Below are positions 1 to 8,422 of a stretch of 64,000 bases of DNA, piece by piece (within the stretch, counting starts at the first letter, position 1; the number at the start of each line of letters is the position of its first letter). A program made the translations under genes and the position numbers. The stretch spans positions 496,001 to 560,000 of the forward strand of contig NZ_MOBJ01000034.1 in the NCBI RefSeq assembly GCF_003732225.1, in the 5' to 3' direction. Source of the DNA: Pseudomonas brassicacearum (GTDB lineage: Bacteria > Pseudomonadota > Gammaproteobacteria > Pseudomonadales > Pseudomonadaceae). The notes beneath the pieces were generated by a model. It searched no databases. It was not told where the DNA came from and saw only the letters and a program-made list of their open reading frames with translations.

Positions 1-2
1 AT

Positions 3-980
3 CAACTGGCAGCGCTGAAAAAGCAATACCCCGGCATTGAATACGAAGAGTCCGACGCGGTTGAGGTCGTTGACCTGCTGCGTATGGTTGATGAAGGTCA
101 GATCGATCTGACGCTGGTCGACTCCAACGAAGTCGCGATGAACCAGGTCTACTTCACTAATGCGCGGGTCGCCTTCGACCTGGGCGACGCCAGCAACCAG
201 AGCTGGGCGGTGGCCGCCGGTGATGACAACAGCCTGCTCAACGAGATCAACGCCTTCCTCGACAAGGCGGAAAAAAACGGCACCCTGCAACGTCTGAAGG
301 ACCGCTATTACGGGCACGTCGATGTACTCGGTTACATGGGCGCCTACACCTTCGCCCAGCACTTGCAGCAACGGCTGCCCAAGTACGAAAAACACTTCAA
401 GGCGTCGGCCAAGGAAGAGAAAGTCGACTGGCGACTGCTCGCGGCAATTGGTTATCAGGAGTCCCTGTGGCAACCGACGGTGACCTCAAAGACCGGCGTT
501 CGCGGCCTGATGATGCTGACCCAGAACACCGCGCAGGCCATGGGCGTGTCCAATCGCCTGGACGCCAAGCAAAGCATTATGGGTGGCGCGAAGTACCTGG
601 CTTACATGAAGGATCAACTGGACGACTCGATCCAGGAGCCGGATCGTACGTGGTTTGCGCTGGCAGCCTACAACGTCGGCAGCGGTCACCTGGATGACGC
701 GCGCAAACTCGCGGCCAAGGAAGGGCTGAATCCGGACAAGTGGCTGGATGTGAAAAAGATCCTGCCGCGCCTGTCGCAGAAACAGTGGTACAGCAAAACC
801 CGCTATGGCTACGCCCGTGGCGGTGAGCCGGTGCATTTTGTGGCGAACATCCGGCGTTACTACGACATCCTGACGTGGGTCACGCAGCCGCAGCTTGAGG
901 GCGATCAGGTCGCCCAAGGCAACCTGCACGTACCGGGCATCGACAAGACCAAGCCACCCGAAGAAAACCCACCGCTTTAG
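3..980 (+). CDS. mltF: Membrane-bound lytic transglycosylase F, 3' part (5' end outside window)
   Basis: The reading frame is open from base 3, so the start lies to the left; 325 residues are visible. The first ~100 residues look like the end of a periplasmic amino-acid-binding (SBP_bac_3) domain (LTLVDSNEVAMNQVYF). The C-terminal half is an SLT-type lytic transglycosylase domain: the segment IGYQESLW carries the expected catalytic Glu, followed by GVRGLMMLT and ALAAYNVGSGH. This two-domain layout is that of MltF, which cleaves peptidoglycan glycan strands at the outer membrane with formation of 1,6-anhydromuramic acid. The proline-rich tail ends 18 bases before a REP doublet. The product name is secure; the N-terminal lipoprotein or signal region cannot be seen. 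Confidence 0.93.
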   Translation, partial: QLAALKKQYPGIEYEESDAVEVVDLLRMVDEGQIDLTLVDSNEVAMNQVYFTNARVAFDLGDASNQSWAVAAGDDNSLLNEINAFLDKAEKNGTLQRLKDRYYGHVDVLGYMGAYTFAQHLQQRLPKYEKHFKASAKEEKVDWRLLAAIGYQESLWQPTVTSKTGVRGLMMLTQNTAQAMGVSNRLDAKQSIMGGAKYLAYMKDQLDDSIQEPDRTWFALAAYNVGSGHLDDARKLAAKEGLNPDKWLDVKKILPRLSQKQWYSKTRYGYARGGEPVHFVANIRRYYDILTWVTQPQLEGDQVAQGNLHVPGIDKTKPPEENPPL

Positions 981-998
981 GCGCCCCCCCAAACCAAA

Positions 999-1087
999 TG
1001 TGGGAGCGAGCTTGCTCGCGATGAGGGCCTGACATTCAACATGATGGTGACTGACAGACCGCTATCGCGAGCAAGCTCGCTCCCACA
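999..1087. repeat. REP doublet (REPIN-like), family 1, between mltF and pdxJ
   Basis: Two inverted copies of a 24-base REP, 999-1022 (begins TGTGGGAGCGAGC) and 1064-1087 (its reverse complement), flank a 41-base spacer. The element sits between two convergent genes and may also work as a transcript end through its long hairpin. Confidence 0.93.
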
Positions 1088-1104
1088 GGGTTTCAGAGTG
1101 GTCT

Positions 1105-1851
1105 TCAGGCCTTCGTAGCAGCCGCCAGAATCAGCGCCTTCATCTCCGAAACAGCCGACTTGAACCCGACGAACAACGCATGCGCCACCAGCGCGTGGCC
1201 GATGTTCAGTTCGTTGATGCCTTTGATCGCCGCAACTGCTTCAACGTTGTGGTAGTGCAGACCGTGACCGGCGTTGACGATCAGGCCTTGAGTCAGGCCA
1301 AACGCCACGCCATCCGCCACACGCTTCAGTTCTTCAGCCACCGAAGTCGGCGTCTCGGCGTCCGCATAACGGCCAGTGTGCAATTCGATGGCCGGTGCGC
1401 CCACGCGTTTCGACGCTTCGATCTGGCGCTCATCGGCGTCGATGAACAGCGACACTTCGCAGCCGATTTTCGCCAGACGGTCCACCGCCGCCTTGATCCG
1501 CGCTTCCTGCCCCGCGACATCCAGACCGCCTTCGGTGGTCAGTTCCTGACGGGTTTCCGGGACCAGGCAAATGTGCGCCGGACGGATGCGCTCGGCGAAC
1601 GCCATCATCTCCTCGGTCACGCCCATCTCGAAGTTCATGCGGGTTTGCAACACGTCCTTGAGCAGCAGTACGTCGCGCTCCTGAATGTGTCGGCGATCTT
1701 CACGCAAGTGCACGGTGATGCCGTCAGCGCCCGCCTCTTCCGCGTCCAGCGCTGCTTTCACAGGATCAGGGTAACGCGTACCCCGGGCCTGACGCAGGGT
1801 GGCAACGTGGTCGATGTTCACGCCAAGAAGAATGCGATTGCTGGTGGTCAC
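1105..1851 (-). CDS. pdxJ: Pyridoxine 5'-phosphate synthase
   Basis: This 248-residue protein matches the usual PdxJ length (about 240-250). It opens with the family signature NIDHVATLRQARG and has the catalytic-region segments HLREDRRHI and FEMGVTEEM, plus VNAGHGLHYHN near the end. PdxJ condenses 3-amino-2-oxopropyl phosphate with 1-deoxy-D-xylulose 5-phosphate to form pyridoxine 5'-phosphate in the cytoplasm. It is the last gene of the leftward lepA-lepB-rnc-era-recO-pdxJ group and starts 51 bases after the recO stop, which is the order known from other pseudomonads. Confidence 0.97.
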   Translation of the reverse strand: MTTSNRILLGVNIDHVATLRQARGTRYPDPVKAALDAEEAGADGITVHLREDRRHIQERDVLLLKDVLQTRMNFEMGVTEEMMAFAERIRPAHICLVPETRQELTTEGGLDVAGQEARIKAAVDRLAKIGCEVSLFIDADERQIEASKRVGAPAIELHTGRYADAETPTSVAEELKRVADGVAFGLTQGLIVNAGHGLHYHNVEAVAAIKGINELNIGHALVAHALFVGFKSAVSEMKALILAAATKA

Positions 1852-1902
1852 GGAAGCGCTCCAGAAGAAGAGAAAGTTCGGTGCACAGCATACACGTCGG
1901 GC

Positions 1903-2592
1903 TTACGGCTTTCGAAACAACTCGCGACTCACAAGAGGGCGACCGCCCAGATGAACGGCCAACGCCTGACGCATCAAGCGTTTGGCGGCTGACAAGGCAC
2001 CCGGCGCGCTCCAGTCAGCGTCAGCCATGGCCAGCAGTTCGGTGCCGTTGAACAGACCGGGTTGCAACAGGTAGACCCGCTCCAGACCCGCATCGACCTG
2101 CAAGCGGTACAGGCCGTCCGGTGCGACAGGTTCGCCATGGATATCCGCGCTCAGCGCAAAGCCGTAGCCCAGATCATCCAGCAGCCGCCACTCGAACGAA
2201 CGCAGCAAGGGTTCCAGCGGACGCCCTTCGGCGAGGGCCAGCAAGGTCGCGGCGTAGTGATCGAATACCGCGGGATGAGGATCTTCGGACGGCAGCAGGC
2301 GGATCAGCAGTTCATTGAGGTAGAGACCACTGAACAGCGCTTCACCATTGAGCCAGGTGGAGACGCCGGCGCTTTCCATGCGCCCGACGTTCTTCAGCTC
2401 ACCCCGACCACGGAACTCGACTTCCAGCGGTACAAATGGCCGCGCCAAGGTTCCAGCCTTGCCCCGCGCACTGCGCAACACCGCCCGCAGCCGACCTTGC
2501 GGCGTGAGGAAATCCACCAACGCGCTGCTTTCGCGGTAGGCGCGGCTATGGAGCACGTAGGCGAGTTGGCCGGTTGGTGGCGATTGGGACAT
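1903..2592 (-). CDS. recO: DNA repair protein RecO
   Basis: RecO helps load RecA on SSB-coated single-stranded DNA in the RecFOR pathway. The start is taken at the Met of MSQSPPTGQLAYVLHS, giving 229 residues; an upstream ATG at 2610 in the same frame would add only six residues. The N-terminal OB-fold region is recognisable (AYVLHSRAYRESSALVDFLT, then RSARGK). It lies between era and pdxJ as in other gammaproteobacteria. The gap to era holds a REP doublet, so the two genes may be partly uncoupled. Confidence 0.94.
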   Translation of the reverse strand: MSQSPPTGQLAYVLHSRAYRESSALVDFLTPQGRLRAVLRSARGKAGTLARPFVPLEVEFRGRGELKNVGRMESAGVSTWLNGEALFSGLYLNELLIRLLPSEDPHPAVFDHYAATLLALAEGRPLEPLLRSFEWRLLDDLGYGFALSADIHGEPVAPDGLYRLQVDAGLERVYLLQPGLFNGTELLAMADADWSAPGALSAAKRLMRQALAVHLGGRPLVSRELFRKP

Positions 2593-2646
2593 GGGCGTCG
2601 AGTATCTCAATGAAGGAGCGCGGTTTTATAAACAGCCCCAAACCAA

Positions 2647-2736
2647 TGTGGGAGCGAGCTTGCTCGCGATAGCGGTCTGTCAGTCAACATCAATGTTGAA
2701 TATCAGGCCCTCATCGCGAGCAAGCTCGCTCCCACA
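2647..2736. repeat. REP doublet, family 1, between era and recO
   Basis: Inverted REP copies lie at 2647-2670 and 2713-2736 with a 42-base spacer. The doublet lies within the era-recO-pdxJ transcription unit, where a stable hairpin could protect or separate mRNA segments. Confidence 0.92.
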
Positions 2737-2766
2737 GTTGGATCTTTGTGTATCCAGGTGAAGCGA

Positions 2767-3669
2767 TTACAGGTCGCCGTAACCCAGCGAACGCAGTGCG
2801 CGTTCGTCGTCAGACCAGCCGCCTTTCACTTTGACCCAAAGGTTGAGCATGATCTTGGAGTCGAACAGCAGCTCCATGTCCTTGCGCGCTTCGGTGCCGA
2901 TGCGTTTGATCCGCTCGCCCTTGTCGCCAATGATGATTTTCTTCTGGCCGTCACGCTCGACGAGGATCAACGCATGGATGTGCAGGGTCTTGCCCTGCTG
3001 CTTGAACTCTTCGATTTCCACGGTGATCTGGTACGGCAGCTCGGCCCCCATCTGGCGCATGATTTTCTCGCGTACCAGTTCGGCGGCGAGGAAACGGCTG
3101 CTGCGGTCGGTGATCTGGTCTTCCGGGAAGAAGTGATCGTTTTCCGGCAGGTGATCGGCGATCACTCGCTCCAGCGCATCGAGGTTGTGCCCGTGCTGGG
3201 CCGAAATCGGAATGATCTGCGCGTTCGGCAGCTGTTCCTGCAACCAGCTGAGGTGCGGCATCAGCTCGGCTTTGTCTTCGATGCGGTCGGTCTTGTTCAG
3301 CGCCACGATCAACGGGCCCGTCACATACTGAACGCGCTCGAGAACCATCTGGTCCTCGTCGGTCCAGCGGGTGCGGTCAACCACGAAGATCACCACGTCG
3401 ACGTCTTTCAACGCCGCCGAAGCGGTCTTGTTCATGTAGCGGTTCAGGGCTTTCTCGCCACCTTTGTGCATGCCGGGGGTGTCGACGTAGACCGCCTGCA
3501 CGGCGCCTTCGGTCTTGATCCCGAGCATGTTGTGACGAGTGGTTTGCGGTTTGCGCGAGGTGATTGCCAGCTTCTGACCCAGGATGTGGTTCAGCAGCGT
3601 GGATTTGCCCACGTTCGGGCGGCCGACGATGGCGACATAGCCACAGCGAGTTGCAGTTGAATCAGTCAT
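2767..3669 (-). CDS. era: GTPase Era
   Basis: Era is a KH-domain GTPase that binds the 3' end of 16S rRNA and aids 30S subunit maturation. Visible motifs are G1 GRPNVGKST, the switch region PQTTRHN, G3 DTPGMH, G4 NKTD, and the C-terminal KH domain with IIGDKGERIKRIG. A first in-frame ATG lies at 3675, but a GGAG motif stands seven bases before the second ATG (3669), giving the usual 300 residues. The start overlaps the 3' end of rnc by eight bases, so the two are probably translationally coupled. Confidence 0.97.
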   Translation of the reverse strand: MTDSTATRCGYVAIVGRPNVGKSTLLNHILGQKLAITSRKPQTTRHNMLGIKTEGAVQAVYVDTPGMHKGGEKALNRYMNKTASAALKDVDVVIFVVDRTRWTDEDQMVLERVQYVTGPLIVALNKTDRIEDKAELMPHLSWLQEQLPNAQIIPISAQHGHNLDALERVIADHLPENDHFFPEDQITDRSSRFLAAELVREKIMRQMGAELPYQITVEIEEFKQQGKTLHIHALILVERDGQKKIIIGDKGERIKRIGTEARKDMELLFDSKIMLNLWVKVKGGWSDDERALRSLGYGDL

Positions 3670-4351
3670 GGCCATTCTCCACGCCCAGGGCTATCAGTGC
3701 TGCGGCGGCCGCTACCTGTTCGGCAATACGACGACTCACACCCTGACCTCGGCTTTTTTCGTTCAGTAAGGTGATTTCGCATTCGACGAAGAACGTCCGG
3801 CAATGCGGCTCACCCTGGATATCCACCACTTCGTAACGCGGCAGTTCACAGGCACGCGACTGCAAGAACTCTTGCAGGCGGGTCTTTGGATCTTTGTTGG
3901 TGTCGACCAGCGTCAGGCTGTCGAACTCGGACGTCAGCCAGGCCAGTACGCGTTCGCGCGCCATGTCCATGCCGGCATCCAGGTAGATCGCACCGATCAG
4001 CGCTTCGAGGGCATCGGCGAGGATCGATTCACGGCGAAAACCACCGCTCTTCAACTCACCGGAGCCCAGGCGCAGATACTCGCCCAGGTCGAAACCACGC
4101 GCCAATACTGCCAGCGTCTCACCTTTGACCAGGCGTGCGCGCAAACGCGACAGCTGGCCTTCGCGAGCCAGCGGAAAGCGGTCGAACAGCGCTTCACCGG
4201 CGACAAAGTTGAGAATGGCATCACCGAGGAATTCCAGGCGTTCGTTGTTGCGCCCGGCAAAACTGCGATGCGTCAGGGCCAGAACCATCAGTTCCTGGTC
4301 CTTGAAGGTATAACCGAGCTGACGCTCGAGACGGCTTAAAGAGACGCTCAC
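3662..4351 (-). CDS. rnc: Ribonuclease III
   Basis: RNase III cuts double-stranded RNA during rRNA maturation and mRNA turnover. The 229-residue protein shows the catalytic signature ERLEFLGDAIL, the second acidic segment LADALEALIGAIYLD, and a C-terminal double-stranded RNA-binding domain (KTRLQEFLQ to the end). The start is GTG; its first bases overlap the TGA of a short upstream frame. Downstream it overlaps era. Its gap to lepB lacks the small gene found there in P. aeruginosa. Confidence 0.96.
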   Translation of the reverse strand: MSVSLSRLERQLGYTFKDQELMVLALTHRSFAGRNNERLEFLGDAILNFVAGEALFDRFPLAREGQLSRLRARLVKGETLAVLARGFDLGEYLRLGSGELKSGGFRRESILADALEALIGAIYLDAGMDMARERVLAWLTSEFDSLTLVDTNKDPKTRLQEFLQSRACELPRYEVVDIQGEPHCRTFFVECEITLLNEKSRGQGVSRRIAEQVAAAAALIALGVENGHD

Positions 4352-4529
4352 GGTTGACCCACGCTGAGTTCGTGGTCGACGTCCATCACAGCAACGCTGC
4401 TAGGCTCTTGGACAATTAACGCTGTGTTCAAAAATTACATCCTGAATATCGTTGGCTTCATGCTTTTCGGTGACCTTCTGCAGGCTCCAGAAATGCATTC
4501 GGCGCTGTGTTCAACAGCGCCGTGGGTGA
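4352..4529 (-). other. lepB-rnc gap, possibly a relic of a DUF4845-type small gene
   Basis: In P. aeruginosa a gene for a small DUF4845 protein lies between lepB and rnc. Here only 178 bases separate them and no frame is long enough. On the minus strand a 32-codon frame begins MHFWSLQK with an ATG near 4491. A different frame ends in VDHELSVGQP with its TGA overlapping the rnc GTG start. The first loosely resembles the start of such small proteins and the second their end, so this may be an internally deleted remnant. That reading is inference from memory of the family; the gap could equally be ordinary leader sequence. Confidence 0.3.
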
Positions 4530-5384
4530 TTACTTGATCAGGCCAACCCGCGAGAAATTCGGCAGGTGACTGAGTTTGGGTTCCGGCCAGCTCATCCAGA
4601 CCGCGAAGGCCTTGCCGACGATATTCTTGTCGGGAACCATGCCCAGCAGATCCTTGGGAATACTTGGATCATCCCAATAGCGACTGTCGTTGGAGTTGTC
4701 GCGGTTGTCGCCCATCATGAAGTAGTGCCCGGCAGGCACGGTCCACTGATGGTCCGGGGTTGCGCGGTAGCGGCTCATTTCCTTGCGGATCAGGTGCTCG
4801 GCTTCGCCGAGTTTTTCCTTGTAGAGCTCGGCACTGCCCAACGTGCCCGGCTCGGAGCCGATCAGCAGTTCAGCGATCGACTCACCGTTGACGAACAGAC
4901 GCTTGTCGGCGGTGTAACGAATCTTGTCGCCCGGCAGGCCTACTACACGCTTGATGTAGTTGACGTTCGGATCACTTGGGTAGCGGAACACCATCACATC
5001 GCCACGCTGCGGATCACCGACCTGGATGACTTTCGTATCGAGCACCGGCAAGCGGATCCCGTAAGAAAACTTGTTCACCAGTATGAAATCGCCAACGTCC
5101 AGGGTCGGCTTCATCGAACCAGACGGAATCTGGAACGGCTCCACCAGGAACGAACGCAACACCAGCACGATGAACAGCACCGGAAAGAACGATTTGCCGT
5201 ATTCAACCAGCATCGGTTCTTTGTTCAGTTTCTCGACCACCATCATATCCGGCTCGCCGACGCTGCCCTGATAGGAGGTAATGGCGGCACGCCGACGCGG
5301 CGCCAGGAAAACCAGGTCGAGCAACCCCAACAGGCCGCAAACGAGGACGGCGATGACCAGCAACAGCGGGAAATTTAGTGACAT
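4530..5384 (-). CDS. lepB: Signal peptidase I
   Basis: LepB removes signal peptides from exported preproteins at the periplasmic face of the inner membrane. The 284-residue protein has an N-terminal transmembrane segment (about residues 4-26) and a second one near residues 65-85. The Ser catalytic motif PSGSMKPTL, the Lys-containing segment YIKRVVGLPGDKI and the later motif GDNRDNSNDSR are all present. It begins five bases after the lepA stop, so the pair is an operon. This enzyme would have to process the unusual AlgE leader encoded at 53.8 kb. Confidence 0.97.
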   Translation of the reverse strand: MSLNFPLLLVIAVLVCGLLGLLDLVFLAPRRRAAITSYQGSVGEPDMMVVEKLNKEPMLVEYGKSFFPVLFIVLVLRSFLVEPFQIPSGSMKPTLDVGDFILVNKFSYGIRLPVLDTKVIQVGDPQRGDVMVFRYPSDPNVNYIKRVVGLPGDKIRYTADKRLFVNGESIAELLIGSEPGTLGSAELYKEKLGEAEHLIRKEMSRYRATPDHQWTVPAGHYFMMGDNRDNSNDSRYWDDPSIPKDLLGMVPDKNIVGKAFAVWMSWPEPKLSHLPNFSRVGLIK

Positions 5385-5389
5385 AGGAC

Positions 5390-7189
5390 CTAACTATCCA
5401 ACCTGAGCACAGCGAGGAAGGCTTCCTGTGGAATTTCCACGTTACCGACCTGCTTCATGCGTTTTTTACCGGCCTTCTGCTTTTCCAACAGCTTGCGCTT
5501 GCGGCTAACGTCACCGCCGTAGCATTTGGCCAATACGTTCTTTCTGAGTGCCTTGACGGAGGTTCGCGCAATGATCTGCCCGCCAATGGCGGCCTGGATC
5601 GCGACGTCGAACATCTGACGCGGAATCAGCTCTTTCATCTTCTCGGTCAACTGACGACCTTTGTAGTGCGCGTTATCCTTGTGCACGATCAGCGCCAGGG
5701 CGTCGACCTTGTCACCGTTGATCAGCACATCCAGTTTCACCAGATTAGCTGATTGATAACGATCGAAATGGTAATCCAGCGAAGCATAGCCGCGACTGGT
5801 GGATTTCAGACGATCGAAGAAGTCCAGGACCACTTCGTTCATCGGCAAATCGTAGGTCACCTGGACCTGGCTACCGAGGAACAGCATGTCGTGCTGAATG
5901 CCGCGCTTCTCGATGCACAGGGTAATGACGTTGCCCAGGTGCTCTTGCGGCACAAGAATGTTTGCCCGAACGATTGGCTCGCGCATGTCTTCAATGGACG
6001 ACAGATCCGGTAGCTTGGACGGGTTGTCGACGTAAATCGTTTCACCGGTTTTCAGCAACAGCTCAAAAATAACTGTCGGCGCAGTGGTGATCAGGTCCAG
6101 GTCGTACTCGCGCTCCAGGCGCTCCTGGATGATCTCCATGTGCAGCATGCCGAGGAACCCGCAACGGAAGCCGAAGCCCAGGGCGTCAGAGCTTTCCGGG
6201 GTGTACTGCAGGGACGAATCGTTGAGCGTGAGCTTTTGCAGGGCTTCACGGAAATCTTCGAAATCGTCGGAGCTGACCGGAAACAGGCCGGCGTAAACCT
6301 GCGGCTGAATGCGTTTGAAGCCGGGCAGCACGTCAACGTCGGGGGTGGAGCTCAAGGTCAGGGTGTCACCGACCGGTGCACCGTGAATGTCCTTGATACC
6401 GGCGATGATGAAGCCCACTTCGCCGGCCTTCAGGTCAACGGTGGCGGTGTGTTTCGGGTTGAAGACACCGACGCTGTCCACGAGGTGGACCTTGCCGGTG
6501 GACTTGACCAGAATTTTGTCGCCCTTCTTCACGCAACCGTGGCGCACGCGTACCAGGGAAACGACGCCCAGGTAGTTGTCGAACCAGGAGTCGATGATCA
6601 ACGCTTGCAGCGGATCTTCGATGTTGCCGGTTGGCGCAGGAATGGTCTTGACCAGACGCTCGAGCACCTCGTCGACGCCCAGGCCAGTCTTGGCACTGCA
6701 CTCGACCGCATCGGTGGCATCGATGCCGATGATTTTTTCGATTTCTTCTTTGACGCGGTCCGGATCAGCCTGCGGCAGGTCGATCTTGTTCAGGACCGGC
6801 ATGACTTCCAGGCCCTGCTCGATCGCCGTGTAGCAGTTGGCAACCGATTGCGCCTCGACACCCTGGCCGGCATCGACCACCAGCAAGGCACCTTCACAGG
6901 CCGCCAGCGACCGGCTGACTTCATAGGTGAAGTCAACGTGGCCGGGGGTGTCAATGAAGTTCAGCTGGTACTTGATGCCATCGCGGGCAGTGTAATACAG
7001 GGTAACGCTGTGGGCCTTGATGGTGATCCCGCGTTCACGCTCAAGGTCCATGGAGTCCAGTACCTGGGCTTCCATTTCACGCTCGGCCAGGCCGCCGCAC
7101 ATCTGGATGAAGCGATCGGCCAGAGTCGACTTGCCATGGTCAATGTGGGCGATGATGGAGAAATTGCGGATATGACTCAAATCACTCAC
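5390..7189 (-). CDS. lepA: Elongation factor 4 (LepA), ribosomal back-translocase GTPase
   Basis: LepA is a translational GTPase related to EF-G. The 599-residue length is standard. Visible are the G1 loop AHIDHGKSTLADR, the switch motif RERGITIKA, G3 DTPGHVDF, G4 NKIDLP, and the LepA-specific C-terminal domain ending in a lysine-rich segment (KRKLLEKQKAGKKRMKQ) and a conserved terminal stretch. The start codon is GTG. In P. aeruginosa lepA follows mucD; here the gene upstream is lptG, so the algU-muc genes are not next to it. Confidence 0.97.
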   Translation of the reverse strand: MSDLSHIRNFSIIAHIDHGKSTLADRFIQMCGGLAEREMEAQVLDSMDLERERGITIKAHSVTLYYTARDGIKYQLNFIDTPGHVDFTYEVSRSLAACEGALLVVDAGQGVEAQSVANCYTAIEQGLEVMPVLNKIDLPQADPDRVKEEIEKIIGIDATDAVECSAKTGLGVDEVLERLVKTIPAPTGNIEDPLQALIIDSWFDNYLGVVSLVRVRHGCVKKGDKILVKSTGKVHLVDSVGVFNPKHTATVDLKAGEVGFIIAGIKDIHGAPVGDTLTLSSTPDVDVLPGFKRIQPQVYAGLFPVSSDDFEDFREALQKLTLNDSSLQYTPESSDALGFGFRCGFLGMLHMEIIQERLEREYDLDLITTAPTVIFELLLKTGETIYVDNPSKLPDLSSIEDMREPIVRANILVPQEHLGNVITLCIEKRGIQHDMLFLGSQVQVTYDLPMNEVVLDFFDRLKSTSRGYASLDYHFDRYQSANLVKLDVLINGDKVDALALIVHKDNAHYKGRQLTEKMKELIPRQMFDVAIQAAIGGQIIARTSVKALRKNVLAKCYGGDVSRKRKLLEKQKAGKKRMKQVGNVEIPQEAFLAVLRLDS

Positions 7190-7297
7190 GGATCAACACT
7201 CAAAAAGGCTGCAGGCATAGCCCGCCGAAAAATAGCCGGGAATTGTACCTGATACACGACGCAAGCGTCACGTTCACAGGTCAACGGTATTGGATAC

Positions 7298-7329
7298 AAA
7301 AACGCCCCGCTCTTGCGAACGGGGCGTTT
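7298..7329 (-). terminator. Rho-independent terminator after lptG
   Basis: Read leftwards the RNA has a GC-rich stem (AACGCCCCG and its complement around a CTCTTGCGAA-like loop) followed by a run of U. It stands 31 bases after the lptG stop and separates lptFG transcription from lepA. Confidence 0.85.
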
Positions 7330-7360
7330 GAGTGTCAGTCAGGGCAGGAAATACCTGCGA

Positions 7361-8422
7361 TCAACCGGCTCGGCGCAACAACCAGAGACCGGCCACCGCG
7401 CAAATACCGGCCGGAACCAACACCGCAAACAACGGCGAGAAGCCGAAGACCAGGCTTGAAGGCCCGAGCAAATCCTGAGCGATACGGAAGGTAAAGCCAA
7501 CCAGCACACCGGTGAACACGCGCTGCCCCAGGGTTACCGAACGCAGCGGGCCGAAGATAAAGGAGATTGCCATCAACACCAGGGCAACGGTGACCAGAGG
7601 CTGCAACACCTTGACCCAAAATGCCAGCCAATAACGGCCATTGTTCAGGCCCTGATCCGCCAGATAGTGGATGTAACCCCACAAACCGCTGATCGACAAC
7701 GATTCCGGCGTCATGATCACGGTGTTAAGCAGTTGCGGGCTCAGCGGCACTTCCCAGCGTTCTTGCGGTGCGGTGACCACTTCGGTGCTGCCCTGATGGA
7801 ACACGGTGGTAGTGACGTCGTTCAGCTGCCAATGGTCTGTTTCGAACTGTGCGCGCTTGGCAAAGCTCGAGCTCAGCATGTGACGCTCGCGGTCAAAACG
7901 ATAGCGGGTCACGCCATACAGAATGCCATCCGGCTGCACCGAGTTGATGTGAATGAACTCATCCCCCTGACGGTGCCACATACCATGTTTGGCGCTCTGC
8001 GCATCACCACTGCCCTGGGCCAGGGAACGATTGGCCTGGGCCACGTTTTCCGCGGCTGGCGCAACGTACTCGCCGACCAGCACGCCTGCCAGCATCAGCA
8101 CCAGCATTGGCTTCATCACCGCCCAGACGATCCGACCGATGGACACGCCAGCGGCGCGCATGATGGTCAATTCACTGCTGCTGGCCAGACTGCCAAGGCC
8201 GATCAGGCAGCCAATCAGTGCCGCCATCGGCAGCATGTCATAGACCCGGCGCGGCGCTGTCAGCGCCACGTAGCTCAATACGTCAGTGAAGGTGTAGGTA
8301 TCAGTGACGTCACTCATCTCGTCGATGAAGGCGAACAAGGTCGCCAGACCCAGAATAATCCCAAGCACGGCCAGGATCGCCATGAAAACACTGCCACCAA
8401 TGTAGCGATCGAGCTTAACCAC
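7361..8422 (-). CDS. lptG: LPS export permease LptG
   Basis: LptG with LptF forms the inner-membrane permease of the LptB2FG ABC transporter, which extracts lipopolysaccharide and passes it to LptC. The 353-residue protein has three N-terminal membrane segments (about residues 10-35, 55-80, 100-120), a periplasmic beta-jellyroll domain, and three C-terminal membrane segments ending WLLRRAG. The start is GTG and overlaps the lptF 3' end by eight bases, indicating coupled translation. Confidence 0.94.
   Translation of the reverse strand: MVKLDRYIGGSVFMAILAVLGIILGLATLFAFIDEMSDVTDTYTFTDVLSYVALTAPRRVYDMLPMAALIGCLIGLGSLASSSELTIMRAAGVSIGRIVWAVMKPMLVLMLAGVLVGEYVAPAAENVAQANRSLAQGSGDAQSAKHGMWHRQGDEFIHINSVQPDGILYGVTRYRFDRERHMLSSSFAKRAQFETDHWQLNDVTTTVFHQGSTEVVTAPQERWEVPLSPQLLNTVIMTPESLSISGLWGYIHYLADQGLNNGRYWLAFWVKVLQPLVTVALVLMAISFIFGPLRSVTLGQRVFTGVLVGFTFRIAQDLLGPSSLVFGFSPLFAVLVPAGICAVAGLWLLRRAG

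Noticed and set aside
999..1087. The GTGGGAGCG inverted repeats as phage attachment sites or CRISPR repeats
   Set aside because: They are scattered, always come in inverted pairs with variable spacers, and match the Pseudomonas REP type; there is no spacer array or integrase gene.
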